A stretch of 64,000 bases of DNA, taken from NCBI GenBank assembly GCA_021904315.1, contig CM038907.1:20343223-20407222 (forward strand), read 5' to 3'. Each line of letters starts with the position of its first letter. Position 1 is the stretch's first letter. This document shows positions 24,701-37,352 of this stretch, one piece after another. Position numbers and translations under genes: made by a program. The stretch comes from Sphagnum magellanicum. Taxonomy: Eukaryota; Streptophyta; Sphagnopsida; Sphagnales; Sphagnaceae. The notes below the pieces were generated by a model. It made no database searches. It was not told where the DNA came from and saw only the letters and a list, made by a program, of their open reading frames with translations.

Positions 24701-27700
24701 TTGAAAAATTTTCAAAAAAATCGTTAGACAAAGAAGCTAAGTTTGCCACATTTAGACTTTGTGGTCTCAAAGGTAGCCAAAAAGATTCCAATAGATTTTA
24801 CAAAGTTGGTTCTGGTTTTGGTCCCGGTTCTTGGGTTTTCAAAATATGAGAGCTCGGATTTAGTTTCGATTCTTTCTGGTGAGGGCCGATTTGGCTTCCA
24901 TTTCTTTTTTGGGTTTCAATTTACCTAGTTTTCAATTCTCAAGTAGTTTAGGGCCTAATAATCCCAGTTTTGGTTCTTGCCCGGTTAGGTTTTTAAATAT
25001 CAAATCTATCAAATGCCATAATATTTTCTAAAAGAAGAAACAAAATTATTTCAAAAAAATTTGAATGTTACAAAGCCATTGGAAGGTGAAATTAAACACA
25101 ACTAGGACTCATCGGTCCCCAAATCTGCCCTAATTATTTCAACCTTCAAAAAAACCCCCAAATTGACCCAAATTTGGCCCCAAAAACACCCCAAAATTCT
25201 GCCCTAACCTTAAATTAAAATTGAAACTATTTTGTTTTTTAAATTAAAGGTTGGTTCCAATTGTTTGGGCACTTAGGAACCGGCTCTGGTTTTACTTCCT
25301 GAAAATGAGACCAAGGGATCAGTTCCCCACCTAGTTCTGGTTCTTGACCGATTCATGACTCATGACCCGGTTGTGGTTAGGTTCTAATTACCTCAAGCCA
25401 TACCCGACCCAAGTAACGGGATAACCAGACAACACTGGTATATTTTGACAATTACATTTTTCATAACAATTTTTTTTTTTGATATGCTTATTTTTTAGTA
25501 ATTTTAGCAACTTGTAAAAATAAAAATCATTGGAAATTAAATTTGTCAAAACTGAATTTTTTTGGACAAAACAAAACAATATTGGATGAACCTATGTTGT
25601 AGATCCTACAAAAAGACCAATTCCCATCCAAGTCCTCCGACAATTCAATGGGGAGCTAGGTCTTTTTTTAGGCTTTTTGTTATAAAAAAATGTTACAAAT
25701 ATTCTTTCATTTTAATTTTGACTTTGATCCCATTATAAGATCTAAATATTTTTATAACATTCAATGCTGCAGTTTGCAAAACTAAATGAATTAGTAAGAA
25801 CTCCATGGCCCACAAGGAAACATTTCAAGAACAAGGTACTTAGAAGAACTCAAAGGAACTAGGAATAGAAACTTTGGAGATCCAATGCAATGAGCGAAGC
25901 TTAGGTGGATTTGAACCAAATGGAAAGCCAAAGCTAAAAAGTCTCTTTTGGGAGTGTAAAAAAAAAAAAAAAAGTCCAATCTTGTGATCAAAGTAACCCA
26001 TCACCCCAAAAACAATCCTAACAACAACAACAATAATAATAGTAATAAAAATATAAAATCCCCTGTGGTGCACCCTAGAAATAATGAATATTAAGAAATT
26101 GCACTTAAAATATGTCTAATAGTTCTCTTCCTTTTGTCTCTTCTTTTTCTCCTCCTAATGTAAACAATGATTTTTCCCTGACAAATTTTGTCATTGTTTC
26201 AAAAACAAAATTGTGAAATGTTTAAATGTGCTTTTCTAGTGTAAATTTGAGAAATTTTGCTAATGTGTGCGAAAAAATTCGCCAATTTTCAATATAAAAA
26301 TTTTGAAAATTAAAAAAAACCCAAAAACCCCATGACTGTAGATGGCAACAACAATAACAAAACCTCACGTAAACTAGGAATTTTGTTATAATTAATTAAA
26401 ACTCAGTTGAGTTGACGATGTAAGGCCCACTTAAGGTGCGTTAGTGCGGAGTGGGACGGTGGTCACGGCCACCGTCGTCATCACCTAGGCTTTGGGTTCA
26501 CGGACATAGGATACCGGTCTCCCCCAATATGCAATTCTTCCTTGTTAGCCGCATTTGTAGGCTCCTTTCAACAAGCCTCACCCTTTTTTTAAATTAGGTT
26601 GTTCCGTGACGCGATCATAGGTGCCATTCTGTCCAAACCTGCGGAAGGCGACGACAGTGGCGGGGACGGCAAATTTTTTTTTTCCCTCTTTTCCTCTTTA
26701 TTTTATTTTCATAAGTTGGAAAGATCATACCATCTACACCGTCCGTTGGTCGGTCGTTCGTTAGCAAAAAAACAAAGATTTAAAAAATGATAATTAAAAA
26801 AAAAGATTATTGGGTCACCACATTGGCCAAGCGAATTCCCATGGCCACTACATGTGGTCAGCATTTTCTCTCTGGTTAGTGAGACTCGTAGTTGTCACCC
26901 ACCCTCAAGACTTTCCTTTTTGCCTTTTTCAAAACATAAAATCAAATCCCTCGCCCAAAACTCAAGATGTTTATATTTTAATCTCACAATGGATGTGGGT
27001 GTGTATACCAGTGTTGGTCAGTTATTTCTTTTTTAAAATAACCATCAGGTAGGATTTTAAAATTAGTTTTGGGGGATCACATAGGTTATCAATATCAATG
27101 TCAAAAAAAGTGCTGAGTAGGTTATCAAATAATTAGTTAATAATTATTAGCTGACATGTCAATTATACATAGGTTTGATAGGGTTTTTTAATTTAAAAAT
27201 TTGTTTAAATATATTTTTTGTATTAGTGTTTAAAGGTTGATAAGCTACCTAGATGATAATCAAGTCATCCAAATAGGTTATTAGATTTTGAGAATTCTAT
27301 ACGCAATCAATTATCAAATTAACCGATTATTCAAAAAATCAGGAACCAGTTGGTAGGTTTTTTATGATTGGCTTGGTAACTGGGTCAAAACTCAATGACT
27401 CTAGTGTTTTGCATTTATTTGAATCCGTCAAAATTATGGATTCAACTAATGGTTGACAACTGTGGTTATATTTCAAAACTTGTTATTTGATATTATGTGA
27501 AAACCACGGTTATGAATCTTAAGAACCACCCCAATAATCATTGGGTTATTTATAACTCCTGATAACTGCTGAACCTTGGTGTATACAAAGTTATGCAGAT
27601 TACAATAATAAGCTATTTTTTCGTAATTTTCATTTCCAACTATTTTTCAATCCAAATAGAAAATACAAATTAGTATTGTTAATATGAAAATTAATTATTT

Positions 27701-27754
27701 TTATAATTATTTCATAAAATGTGTTTAATAATCTCAAAAATAATTTGACATTGT
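21728..27754. other. Long gene-free stretch with poly-purine and AT tracts
   Basis: No supported gene. Contents noted: the tandem repeat at 23605-23990 (separate entry); A-rich and T-rich runs; a stretch at 24830-25390 with repeated phrases of the type GGTTCTGGTTTTGG; and a comparatively GC-rich patch at 26400-26760. Within that patch CGGTGG and CCACCG flank a 6-nt loop (about 26456-26473), giving a small perfect hairpin. The GC-rich patch could be an old promoter, but no exon follows that I can recognise. Confidence 0.4.
23605..23990 (+). repeat. Degenerate tandem repeat, about 150-169 bp, three units
   Basis: Three units start near 23605, 23774 and 23924, each with a variant of GATGCC-AAGAGGA-TCAACCCTCCCC, then TTCCACCCCCTCCCTG, CACAAAA, GGTCAA and TGTTATATTTCAA-like blocks, and a poly-A/AAG run. 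The third unit is partial. Frames over it encode only low-complexity peptide. Confidence 0.65.
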
Positions 27755-28140
27755 TCTATATATTAAGATAGGTATTTGTTTGTTTGTTTTTTGGATGTAA
27801 CCATGCCATAACTCCCAAACTGTGCGGCCTTCACATTGCTTTTGGGTACCATTGGAAAATCCCTTAATAAGGTGGTGTGCAAAATTCGCTGTTTAGCGAT
27901 TTTTGGACCAGTGGAGAAAAATTCATTGTATTTAGATCGATTGTCATTTTTGGAAATTAATTAAAGACAAAATGCGATTTTTGCATGAAGAACTCTCAAG
28001 TTAAGGCCACTTCTACAAGAATACTATTGAGATGGGTGACCTTATATGAGGCTTAATATACTTTTGCCAACAGCATAAGGCTCAGTAGTTTCCTTCTACC
28101 TTCTACCCTCCAAGGTTTGAAAATATTGCGTGCTTGTGCA
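27755..28140 (+). mobile_element. Possible Helitron-like 5' end
   Basis: TCTATATATTAAGATAGGTA followed by TTTGTTTGTTTG matches the start at 54132 (TCTATATATTAAGGTAGGTA, GTTTGTTTG). Plant Helitrons commonly begin TC with a TCTATAT...TTAA-like end, but no CTRR terminus with a hairpin was found downstream, and the base before it is T, not A. The right limit given is arbitrary. This is a hint only. Confidence 0.25.
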
Positions 28141-31100
28141 GGTGGGTAGTAGGCTCTATGTTCAAATGTTATCTCTATGTTATATCAAACTTTCACAGTG
28201 GTAGGTCACCCATTTGCAAGAGCATTTTCACCTACGAACTATACAATAGGCGATAAGTTACTAATAACTAAGGGTGAGTAATAAATTGTGTTGTTGGCCT
28301 TTCTTATCAAGGCAAGGATATCATGTTTAGATTCATTACAGAGTATAGAAGCTTAAGGGATTTTGGCCTCTAGGTAGTAGGTCTAATTTCATTAGAGGAT
28401 TTTGAAGATGATATTTTGGCTTGTGTTGAAACTTGAGACTAGTTATAGAGTTATGATTCTTGAAGGATTTTGGTTTTTCCTAGAGGATGTTTTTGAAGAT
28501 TATATTTTTGCATGGTTTCAATATTTGAATTTTCATAATTCTTTTTTTCCTTAAGATACTTTTTGATGTAAATGGCAAGGCCACAGTGTGACATGCGCCT
28601 TGTTTGTTTGGGGGTTATTATGTAGGTTAAGAAAAAATAGGGGAAAAGCAAGGAGTACATTAATTGTACATGACTTTTCCTCCAATCATGTGACACAACG
28701 ATATGAAGTCACTAAGGAAAGGAAAGATCCACAAAAGTGTTGATTGCTATCTATCAATCCCAAAAAAGTGGCCCAATATCATCCATTTATAGATCTTCAT
28801 GTCACATACTAGTGAGATGCCATGAATTTACTTTTATTCATCTTCAAAGTTCTATGCATTTAGGGGTATGAAATTTGCAATTTTTGCTAGAAGAAAAAAC
28901 ATTGGGATGACATAAGTTTGGAATATTCCCAAAGATACCTTAATTTGCACAATAAACTTAAAGATTTGCAACCCAAATATTTTAACAAATTTAGATATTT
29001 GAAAATAATATAATCTATGTTGGGATCGCGAAGGACTTAGAGCATTTCTAGCGGTGCTCAGTATGTGACTTTGGACAATAAAGTTAAATGCCAAAAAGTC
29101 AAAAAATGCAGGATTAGCTCACAAAATTGGTTTTGGCTTAATGAAATAATGTACCTTGCAGTGGTTGGTAAATGGCACAACCAAGGTGTGCACCTACATA
29201 AAAGATTGCAGTATGTACGATCTAATTGCTACTCATTGCTTCTAATTCGTCAATCATAACCACTAGTCTAGGGTTTTTGTTATTAGTAGTCGCTAACCTA
29301 TTTGTAATTTTGGTTTGCAAACAAATAAATAATTAAATGTGGAATGAAAAATATTTTTACAATACTTTACCTATGATTCATGTTTAATCAATAATTATTT
29401 ATGAAGAAGGCTAGCCATTTTTTTAAGAAAAAAAACTATGAGCAATGTGTCAAAATCCTAGAAAATAGAACTTGGTTGAAAAACAAGATTATTTTGAAAC
29501 TTTCTAGACGACTAGCACACTTAAAGATTAATGTTGAAATTCTAAAATATTTAGAAGGGGGTTGCCGGACCATATTTCCCCAAGAAATTAATTATTTTGA
29601 CAAAATTTGTCAAACATGAATAAAGGTAGAATATTACATACCTAGCACTCTTGGGGATGTTCCTATGACATTGGAAACTTCGTATACAGCTAGGGTTTAA
29701 TTACAACCAAATTAGTAAGGTGCTTCAGAGACATAAACCGCACCCATATAAAGGTGTCCCATAGAACTGCATGCACATTGCACACATCATCCCCAAATTC
29801 CATAAAGTGTAAGATTTTCAATGTGTGTCAGTATTTCAAAGCAAGGGGAATCCTCCCCCCCCCTCCCCAATACCTCAAGACAAGGTGGACTAGAAGGTTG
29901 GGCCATGAATGCATGTCTAGATCCACATTGGCTACGTTCAAATTTGAGTAAGGGAACCAATTATATTGCAACTATCCCAAGATTCTTTATGATGAACTTC
30001 ATATTCAAAATGAAGATGTGCTCATCGGGATCATGTCAAATTTCGTCTACTCAAAACTTTTCAAACACATTAATTTGGTAAATGTGAGATTTAATAATTC
30101 TAGATTTGTTCAATATATTTGATTAACATGGAGGTATTTTATTGTCATATGAATTAACTGAATGGGTGAGTCCCAAGTTTGTTAGGTCTAATGCATTTTG
30201 AAAATGCATCTTGAGTGAATATAGGGGTCTTTTTGCATGAGGTTATAGGTGTAGGTGTGTATATTTGCTTGTTTTTAGAAATTCAATCAATGAAGTGGGT
30301 ATGGGTTAAAGTTATATGTGAAAAAGTTAAGGGAGAGAGGAAAGGGAGATTTGGGAAATTTTTTATTTTATTTTTTCCCCTTTATTTCAAGGAGTTGTTT
30401 TAGCTTTTTTCTAAAAATTTCAAATTGTTGCAAATTTTGAAATTGAGTTACCACCCTTTCATAAGGTCTCTTGGGAATTTTTGAAATAATTCTCTAGATA
30501 AGTAGGGGAAATAATCTTAATTTGCTAGATTTAGGGGCCCCTGATTTGGGGAATTCTTCCAAAATATTTGCCAAAAAAGTAAGGGAAAAAAACAAGCATA
30601 AAAAGCAACCAGATTTTATAAGACTTTTAATTTCCTATTTGTCCCGTAGCCAAACCTAGCTAAATCCTCTTGTGGATGGTGCCTAATGTGACTAGCTACC
30701 ATCACAAATGTGAAAAAAACCCATTGAGTTGTTCCTTAGGTGGGGTGGGGTCCTTGTTCTTTTACCTCCTTCTTTCCAAGGCTTCTAAGCAATTGGTGAT
30801 GGGCTTTTGTTTTCCAAAATAAGTTAAATAGGTTTAGTATATTTTTTTTGTAACCCATATTTTCAATGCAAATCTTGACTCAATGTCAAATTGGTGCATT
30901 TTGTAACATATTTTCATTTCGTTCAATTAATAAATTAAGAATTGAAAAGCTAAGGTTCATTCTAAATTCATTAACGTGAATCCATCTCAAACATTCTTTC
31001 ACGACATAGCCGTTCATGGCTTAGTTGTTTTTTTTTTCCTCCTTTTGGCAATGAATCATTCTAATTGGCCCAACACATACAAAATTCAAACAAGATCCCC

Positions 31101-31490
31101 AAAAAAATTGTGTAGGCTCCCAAATAGAAGCCTCCATTTTAAAATATGAATTCCTCTATCCTCTAGCCACTAAATGACAAGTTCCAACTTCCAAGAAGAT
31201 AATTGTGGTTAAGTGATATGATATATATTCACCCAATAGGACTAGTTGTTAAAATTAGGACTTTAAGATCATGTTTACAAATTTAAGATTCCAATATTTT
31301 TATGGGTTAAGAAACACAAGTAAAAAGTGTTGTAAGGCTACAGATTGGAAAAATAGATGTTTTTGACCCTAGTTTTCACATTACCCATGTTGCATATAAA
31401 GTTGGTATTTGGTTGTAGAATTTTATGTAGAAGACACCTTTATTGATTTTTTGGGGGAAATGAAATGGTTGATGAAATAATTAAATAACT
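28141..31490. other. Intergenic DNA, nothing recognised
   Basis: AT-rich, with short open frames only. A C-rich run occurs near 29855. No coding similarity, RNA gene or element end is visible. Confidence 0.45.
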
Positions 31491-32830
31491 TCCTTGCTCA
31501 TAGAATTGAACACATTGTCATAAGTACATCTATTCAATTTTATTTTGGATTTTTGTCTTCACATTGTCAATTGTAAAATTTTGCAACTAATCCCATGAAA
31601 ATAGTAAAATAAATGAAGTTTTTAAACCAATAAAAGCAAAATGGAATCCCATGCAAAATTGGTTTAAAAACTTTGTACATTTTACTACATTTGTAGCAAA
31701 ATGGGATTTAGTGAAATAATGTTAAATTGGTTAAAAAAAACTTCGTACATAAGCATAAATTTGTTCAAATTTGGTTTTGTCTTCACATTATCAATGGTAT
31801 AATCAATAACTAGCACAATGGAAAAATTCTACAAAATGTCTTAAGTTAATGCAAGAGAATAGTTTTTGGATCTTGGTCTTAACATTGTCAATGAAACAAT
31901 TTAGTAACTCCTAATGACATGTGGAATGTGCACAATTGTAGAAAGATGTGCTAAGCTAATCCAAGAAATTTGGTTTTGAATCTTCGTTTTGACATTGTTG
32001 ATGAAGTATGTAAGTACTTCCTATCATTGAAAAAAGGGCACAATTTCAAGCATAAATATATTAAAGTCTGATTTGGATTTTGCTCTTCACATTATCAATG
32101 GTATAATCATGTAATTACCATAGTTGCAAAATTCTACAAAATGTTGTAGGCTAATGCAAGAAAGTTTGTTTTGGATCTTAGTTTTGATGTTATTGATGGT
32201 ATAATCATGTAATTACCATAGTTCCAAATTGAAAAGAATGTCCTAGGCTAATGAAAGAAAATTGGTTTTGGATTTTAGTCTTGACATTGTTGATGAAATA
32301 TTGAAACATCCCTATGGTGAAATAATTATGCACAATGTTAGCCATAGATCATCACAAAATTTGGTTTGAATTTTAGTCTTCACATTATTAACAATATCGT
32401 TGCAAAAGTGTAAAGATATCTTAAGCTAATGTAAGAAATTTGGTTTTGGATCTTCATCTTGACATTTTTGATGAAATATTCAAATACTCACTGTGGTGAA
32501 ATAAATATGCACAATGTAAAACATAAATCTATTAAAAATTGGCGTGCATCTTAATCAACATATTATGGATGGTCTAGATGGAAATTTGTAGAAAAATGTC
32601 CTAAGTTAATGTAAGAAATTTGGTTTTGGAACTTTGACTTGACATTGTTGATGAAATATTCAAGTATTCCCTATCGTGAAATAAATGTGCATAGTGTCCG
32701 ACGTGAATTTATTGAAAATTGGCTTGGATCTTTGTCTTCACATTATGGATGGTATAGATGGAGAATTGTAGAAAGATGTCCTCAGCTAATGTAAAAAAAT
32801 TGGTTTTGGATCTTTGTCTTGACTAATGTT
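31490..32830 (+). repeat. Degenerate 180-bp tandem array with 90-bp sub-repeats
   Basis: The phrase TTGGTTTTGGATCTT followed by GTCTTGACATTGTTGATGAA recurs at about 31970, 32262, 32440, 32620 and 32800; the last four are spaced 178, 180 and 180 bp. A sister phrase (TTGGNTTGGATCTT...GTCTTCACATTATNNATGG) sits between them, for example at 32719, so each unit is a dimer of two diverged halves of about 81-99 bp. Earlier units back to about 31500 are more degenerate. There is no coding potential. Confidence 0.75.
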
Positions 32831-35800
32831 GTGTGGCTATTCAGACCATTGGCTAGGAACTGGTTGTTCCCAATTAAGGTACCTAAACCTTACCCAAAAC
32901 TAACCCCTAATTCTAGAACCAACTGGATTTGGAATCAAATGAAAAGGACTTGATTCTAGAATCGGCTTGGAACCACCCCCTCAGTTTAGAAATGTAAATT
33001 GTAATCACATTTGGACTTATACATGGGGTCCGGTTCCAACATGGGTTGAAAACTAGAACTAAACAATTATGGAATTAGGGTTTTTTTCATGCATGCATAC
33101 ATTATTATGGGATGTACCTTTAAATTCCCATGCCATCACATGCATTGCTATCATCGATACATTAATTCATGATTGTACAAATATTTTATTACCAAGTCTT
33201 TGCTAACTTGTGGTCTATTCCTTATGCCCAATGCCAAACACAAGAATACATGGAATAAGAAAGATATACATAAATCCCCCAGGTTGAAACCACCCAAATT
33301 ATCCCAATACCTGGGTGGCCAACGTCAATGAGATAGGTGGCAAGTTCATGCCTTGAAAGTATCATTAGAAGCTATGTAATTTCACACAAAATCAACATAA
33401 AGGCCTACATACATGATTTTTAGATATGACTTTACCCTATTTTAAGTTCCACAGGTAGCATTCCCAATCCCATTAGTCTCCTAACAATCTACTTTAGAAA
33501 CCATTGTCATTCAGAGACTTTTGATCGTGGACCCAATTGAATATGACCTGTACTAGTGGATCCTTGTGAAATGCCATCAAGGCTAAAGCTAGAGCTGTCA
33601 CTACAACTACCATTTTTTACAAACTTCTAGGAACATTTGGAATTTTCATCACTCGTTGCCTCTCCAATCACTTCCCTGTCCATAGTTCATCTCTTTCATT
33701 GCAACCTTGTTTGTACAATTTGAGGAAAAAGCCTTGATGACCAACACCATGCAACTCTTTGTTGCATAATGCCAATGTAGTAAAATCGCCACAACTTGGT
33801 GATGTCATTCAGTCCATAGCAAGGTCGAATGTGGGCAGTAGTTGCTCATCAACCCAATGTAGCATGACAAGTGCAAGCTCCCCGCCTTGTCTATAATGCC
33901 CTACAATTAGTCCTTCCTTAGTTGTATCAAATTACTCCATGTAACTTTCTTTCCCACCCAAAACTAGACAATGGAAATGCAAATCCAAAACTTTGCCATC
34001 CCATGCCTCCACATAGGTGATATATATAAGAAGCATATGTTGATCTACTCCCCACCAAAAAAAATTGGCACCCTACACTAACTACATTGGGTTAATATGA
34101 AAGACAATGTTAGATCACAGTAGGGTCTAAAATTAAAATATTTAAATGGTTAGCATGTAGTTTTATTTTGGTTGAATCTATTATAAACAAATGATGGGGC
34201 TTTTTCTACGGACATTGAAGGCTCTTTGCTTATTGTAATTAACAAAAAAATAGCCCAAGTTCTCCTAGGAAATATGACTAGATATTTTTCCTTATGCTTC
34301 CTTGCTATGTAAAGGGGACATGTAAGGATTTAGAGGAAGGGTTCAAGGTGAGGACAAAAGAAGAAGAAATGGATCCTAGTGCACCTTTTTGCATCTTGGA
34401 AGTCGACTATTGCAAGCAAGTGGTGCAAACTCCAAAAGAGTGTGTGGCAAATGACCACACCATGGTGCACCCTAGTAGCTATCTTGCTTACTACTCACAT
34501 TTCTTAAAGTTCTTTCAACAATGAGCACTAGTTAAAGAAGATTAAACCAAGTCATGGTTTTTTTAGAAGGAGGTGACAGTAGATAAATTCAAGGAGCAAG
34601 AAGGGCCATCTCGAAAAGAGTTGCAATGTGCTTGTGCATAGTGTCAATTTTTCAACATATATATTCCATTTGGAAGTAGACAAGATCTTGAATGATTTCC
34701 TAAGGTTTTACAAAATAAGATATACGTTCTTAGCATGAGATGTTAAGTCTTCGTCTTTTGTAGTGAATTTTTCTATACAATAGATGGAATTTTGGAAACG
34801 CACAATGAATTATTGCACCAAGTGCAGTGGTTGTTGTTTATTATTACAGAGCTTGGTGGAAAGGAGAAATTCAGCCTTGACTAGGATTGGATGCCAATTA
34901 TTATAGATCCCTTAAGGGGAAAAAAATACAAAGGGTTTACAAGTGATAAGAAAAATGAAATGGGAAGTTAAAAATAAATATGTGCTTTCACACCATAGGT
35001 ATGGAAGAAGCAAAAGAAGGAAGTCTTTTTTAGCACGGAAAACACAAGCAGTCCCAAATCTACACCATTACTGTAATAGGTTTCCATCTTTTTTCAAGAC
35101 ATCAGTATAGGTACAAAAGCACATGGAAGGGCAAAAGCCATTGCAAGTTGCACTATGGTGATGATGGAGTAGTTCAAAAGGAGCATATAAAATTTTATGA
35201 CTTTAACAACAAGTAAAACTATTTTTTGTTTAATGTCACTTGTAGTAGTCTTAATAAATGTGAAGTCTTTGACAACAATGGGGTTTGTGAGAGTTGAATA
35301 AATCAATTGGACAAAAAATTACATGAAATGTGTTTGGAAGTTCTATTAGGGGATGATTTTCTTTTGTGTTTTGGTTTGATTTAATCAAGGGGAACTAAAT
35401 GTTACTAATGTAGTGTTTGTGATTTCAATTGACCTTTGATGGATCCTAAATCATTACAATGCAAGATGGGATAGAATTTCATGTGTCACTGGCCCCTAAA
35501 GGACTAGAGCTCATTATGAAGGGGGATGGTGGAAGCAAGATAGTAAGTTTTTGAAGGAATTTCCTCATTACTACCACCACCTTCTAGAGAGTTATGATTG
35601 TGTTTTTGTTAATGCCCTTGTCTCAAGGTAAAATTTCCATATGTTACAAGTGTTGAAGCCTTGCTTATTTATTTTGAAGTAACCATATTTATTTTTTGCA
35701 TGAATTTTAAGTTCTTAACAACACATTTTACTTGAAAACTAATAGAAGGTGTTTTCTATTTTTTTTTTACAGTGCTAGAGTTTTTAGTTGAATTGTTGAT

Positions 35801-35887
35801 TTTATTTGTAGCAATTAATTTACTAACCAACTTGAGGAACATAGGTACCAAAACATGGAACTTATAACTCATGAATTTGGTTGAAAC
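32831..35887. other. Intergenic DNA, nothing firm
   Basis: No supported gene. A 76-codon frame at 34294-34524 (Cys- and Lys-rich, ending SYLAYYSHFLKFFQQ) has a leading ATG but no recognisable family. A segment at 32840-33080 repeats GGAACTGGTT/AACCAACTGG phrases similar to those at 24830-25390. Confidence 0.4.
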
Positions 35888-36790
35888 TATCACAACCTTG
35901 GGCTTGCGACCAAAATAAGGGCATGGAAAAGTGCGGGCCAAGAATGCAACCTAGAAGTCACATTCACACTCCTGGAAGTGCACGGTAGTGTGAGGGAATG
36001 AGCCCAAACACTCCCAAATGGATTTCCATTATGGGAGTTGGAGTCCCAATGGACTCTCAAATTTTCAAAGAATGATTTGAGGGGTCAAAACTCATTAAAT
36101 TGAAGAATTCCTTATACCATTGAAAAAATTTTGAAATATAAATGTCTGACGTGAGCTCACATGATCCATTTGAGTGCTTATAACACAAGTTATGGCCGAA
36201 AAAAGAGCCGGGAGTCAAAGTGTCAATTTGATTCCTGACCATTAAAAATCAGGAATCGTTATGAATTATGTGCATGAAGGTGGCGTGCCACATATTGTTG
36301 GAAAATTCTAGATGAAAGTTACAACTTTGTTTAAAACCTCTCCTCATTCGGAGGTCCACACAAGAAGTTATGGGCCTCCAAAATTACAAGAGTCCTAATT
36401 TCGAAAATTTCGGGACTCTTGACTAGGGAGTCCCAAGAAAAATGTGGTGCAGCCCTTATGGCCGGTCATAGAGAATACTATAAGAGGGAAGGTGGTGGCT
36501 TCCTCCTAGTTCAGGCTGTGGTGAATCTTGTGAATCCATGTATGCCCATGGTTTGTTCGTGCATTGAAAGTGCTCCAATTATGCATAAACCAACTTGTTG
36601 TTTAATTTGTGTAGGTCCATATGAATAATTGACTTACTTGTCATTCATCCTAGTCCCCATCCTAGAGCTCCAACACGCCTTTCTTACCCCCGAAATGTTG
36701 TGAACTATAGAACATACCCCAACTCCTTCTTTTGTTGTCCTGACTTTTGAACTTGTGTTTGAGTCTTTCAAGGAATTTGGAGGTGCATCA
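35888..36790 (+). repeat. Gypsy element 5' LTR
   Basis: This 903-bp LTR begins TATCACAACCTTGG (the 3' copy starts TGTCACAACC) and ends GGAGGTGCATCA. It matches 40465-41374 throughout. By eye about one position in six differs over 36360-36630 against 40933-41215, implying an old insertion. No clear target duplication is found (GAAAC before, TGCAT after). Confidence 0.9.
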
Positions 36791-36792
36791 CA

Positions 36793-36804
36793 TGGTATCA
36801 GAGC
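36793..36804 (+). other. Primer binding site (initiator tRNA-Met type)
   Basis: TGGTATCAGAGC lies two bases after the 5' LTR end. This is the standard plant retrotransposon primer site for initiator tRNA-Met. Confidence 0.9.
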
Positions 36805-36840
36805 TTTGGTAAGAGCTTGATCCATTGAGTGTGTAATCCA

Positions 36841-37352
36841 ATGGCACCCAAGAGGAATCACAAATGAATTGAAGAGATTATGGTGGCAAAACCCACCTAG
36901 ACCCTAGATGTTCCACTTGAAACTGGTATGGGGGAATAAGAGGACCATGATGACCATGAAAGTGAAGAGGAGTAACACTCCATAGTTCTTTTCATGCTAG
37001 AACAATTGGAAGTTTTGCTAAAAATGAATAAGTTTGATTTCATTGGGTTGGTTGAAGCCTTCAAAGGAGGATCTTCTAAAAATGTAAAATTCAAGCCTAC
37101 TGAGCCTGGGAATTTTGATGGGGTCTAAAACCAACAAGTTGTGGATGCTTGGCTTGTAGAGATGGAGGATTATTTTCATGTTGCCAAAGTTGGGCAGCAA
37201 TCTACCATGGAACTTGTTCAATCCTATTTAAAAGGCTATGTTTCAACATGGTGGAGGATGATGAAGCAAAAGGAAGGGAAGACCCATGGCTACAGATGGG
37301 AATTCTTCAAGGAACACATTGAGTTGGAATTAATTCCAAAATTTTTTGATGA
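36841..37352 (+). pseudogene. Gypsy gag remnant
   Basis: It starts at ATG 36841 (MAPKRNHK, then TGA at 36865) and contains the retrotransposon gag region: PTEPGNFDG, then VDAWLVEMEDYFHVAKV, and YLKGYVSTWWRMM, ending ELIPKF at about 37350. The Cys-x2-Cys zinc knuckle and the protease that should follow are absent. The frame runs directly into the RT remnant, which marks an internal deletion. In the intact element, Gag forms the virus-like particle. Confidence 0.85.

Noticed and set aside
26399-26760. GC-rich patch as a gene promoter or CpG island
   Set aside because: No exon with coding character follows on either strand; kept only as a note in the surrounding region.
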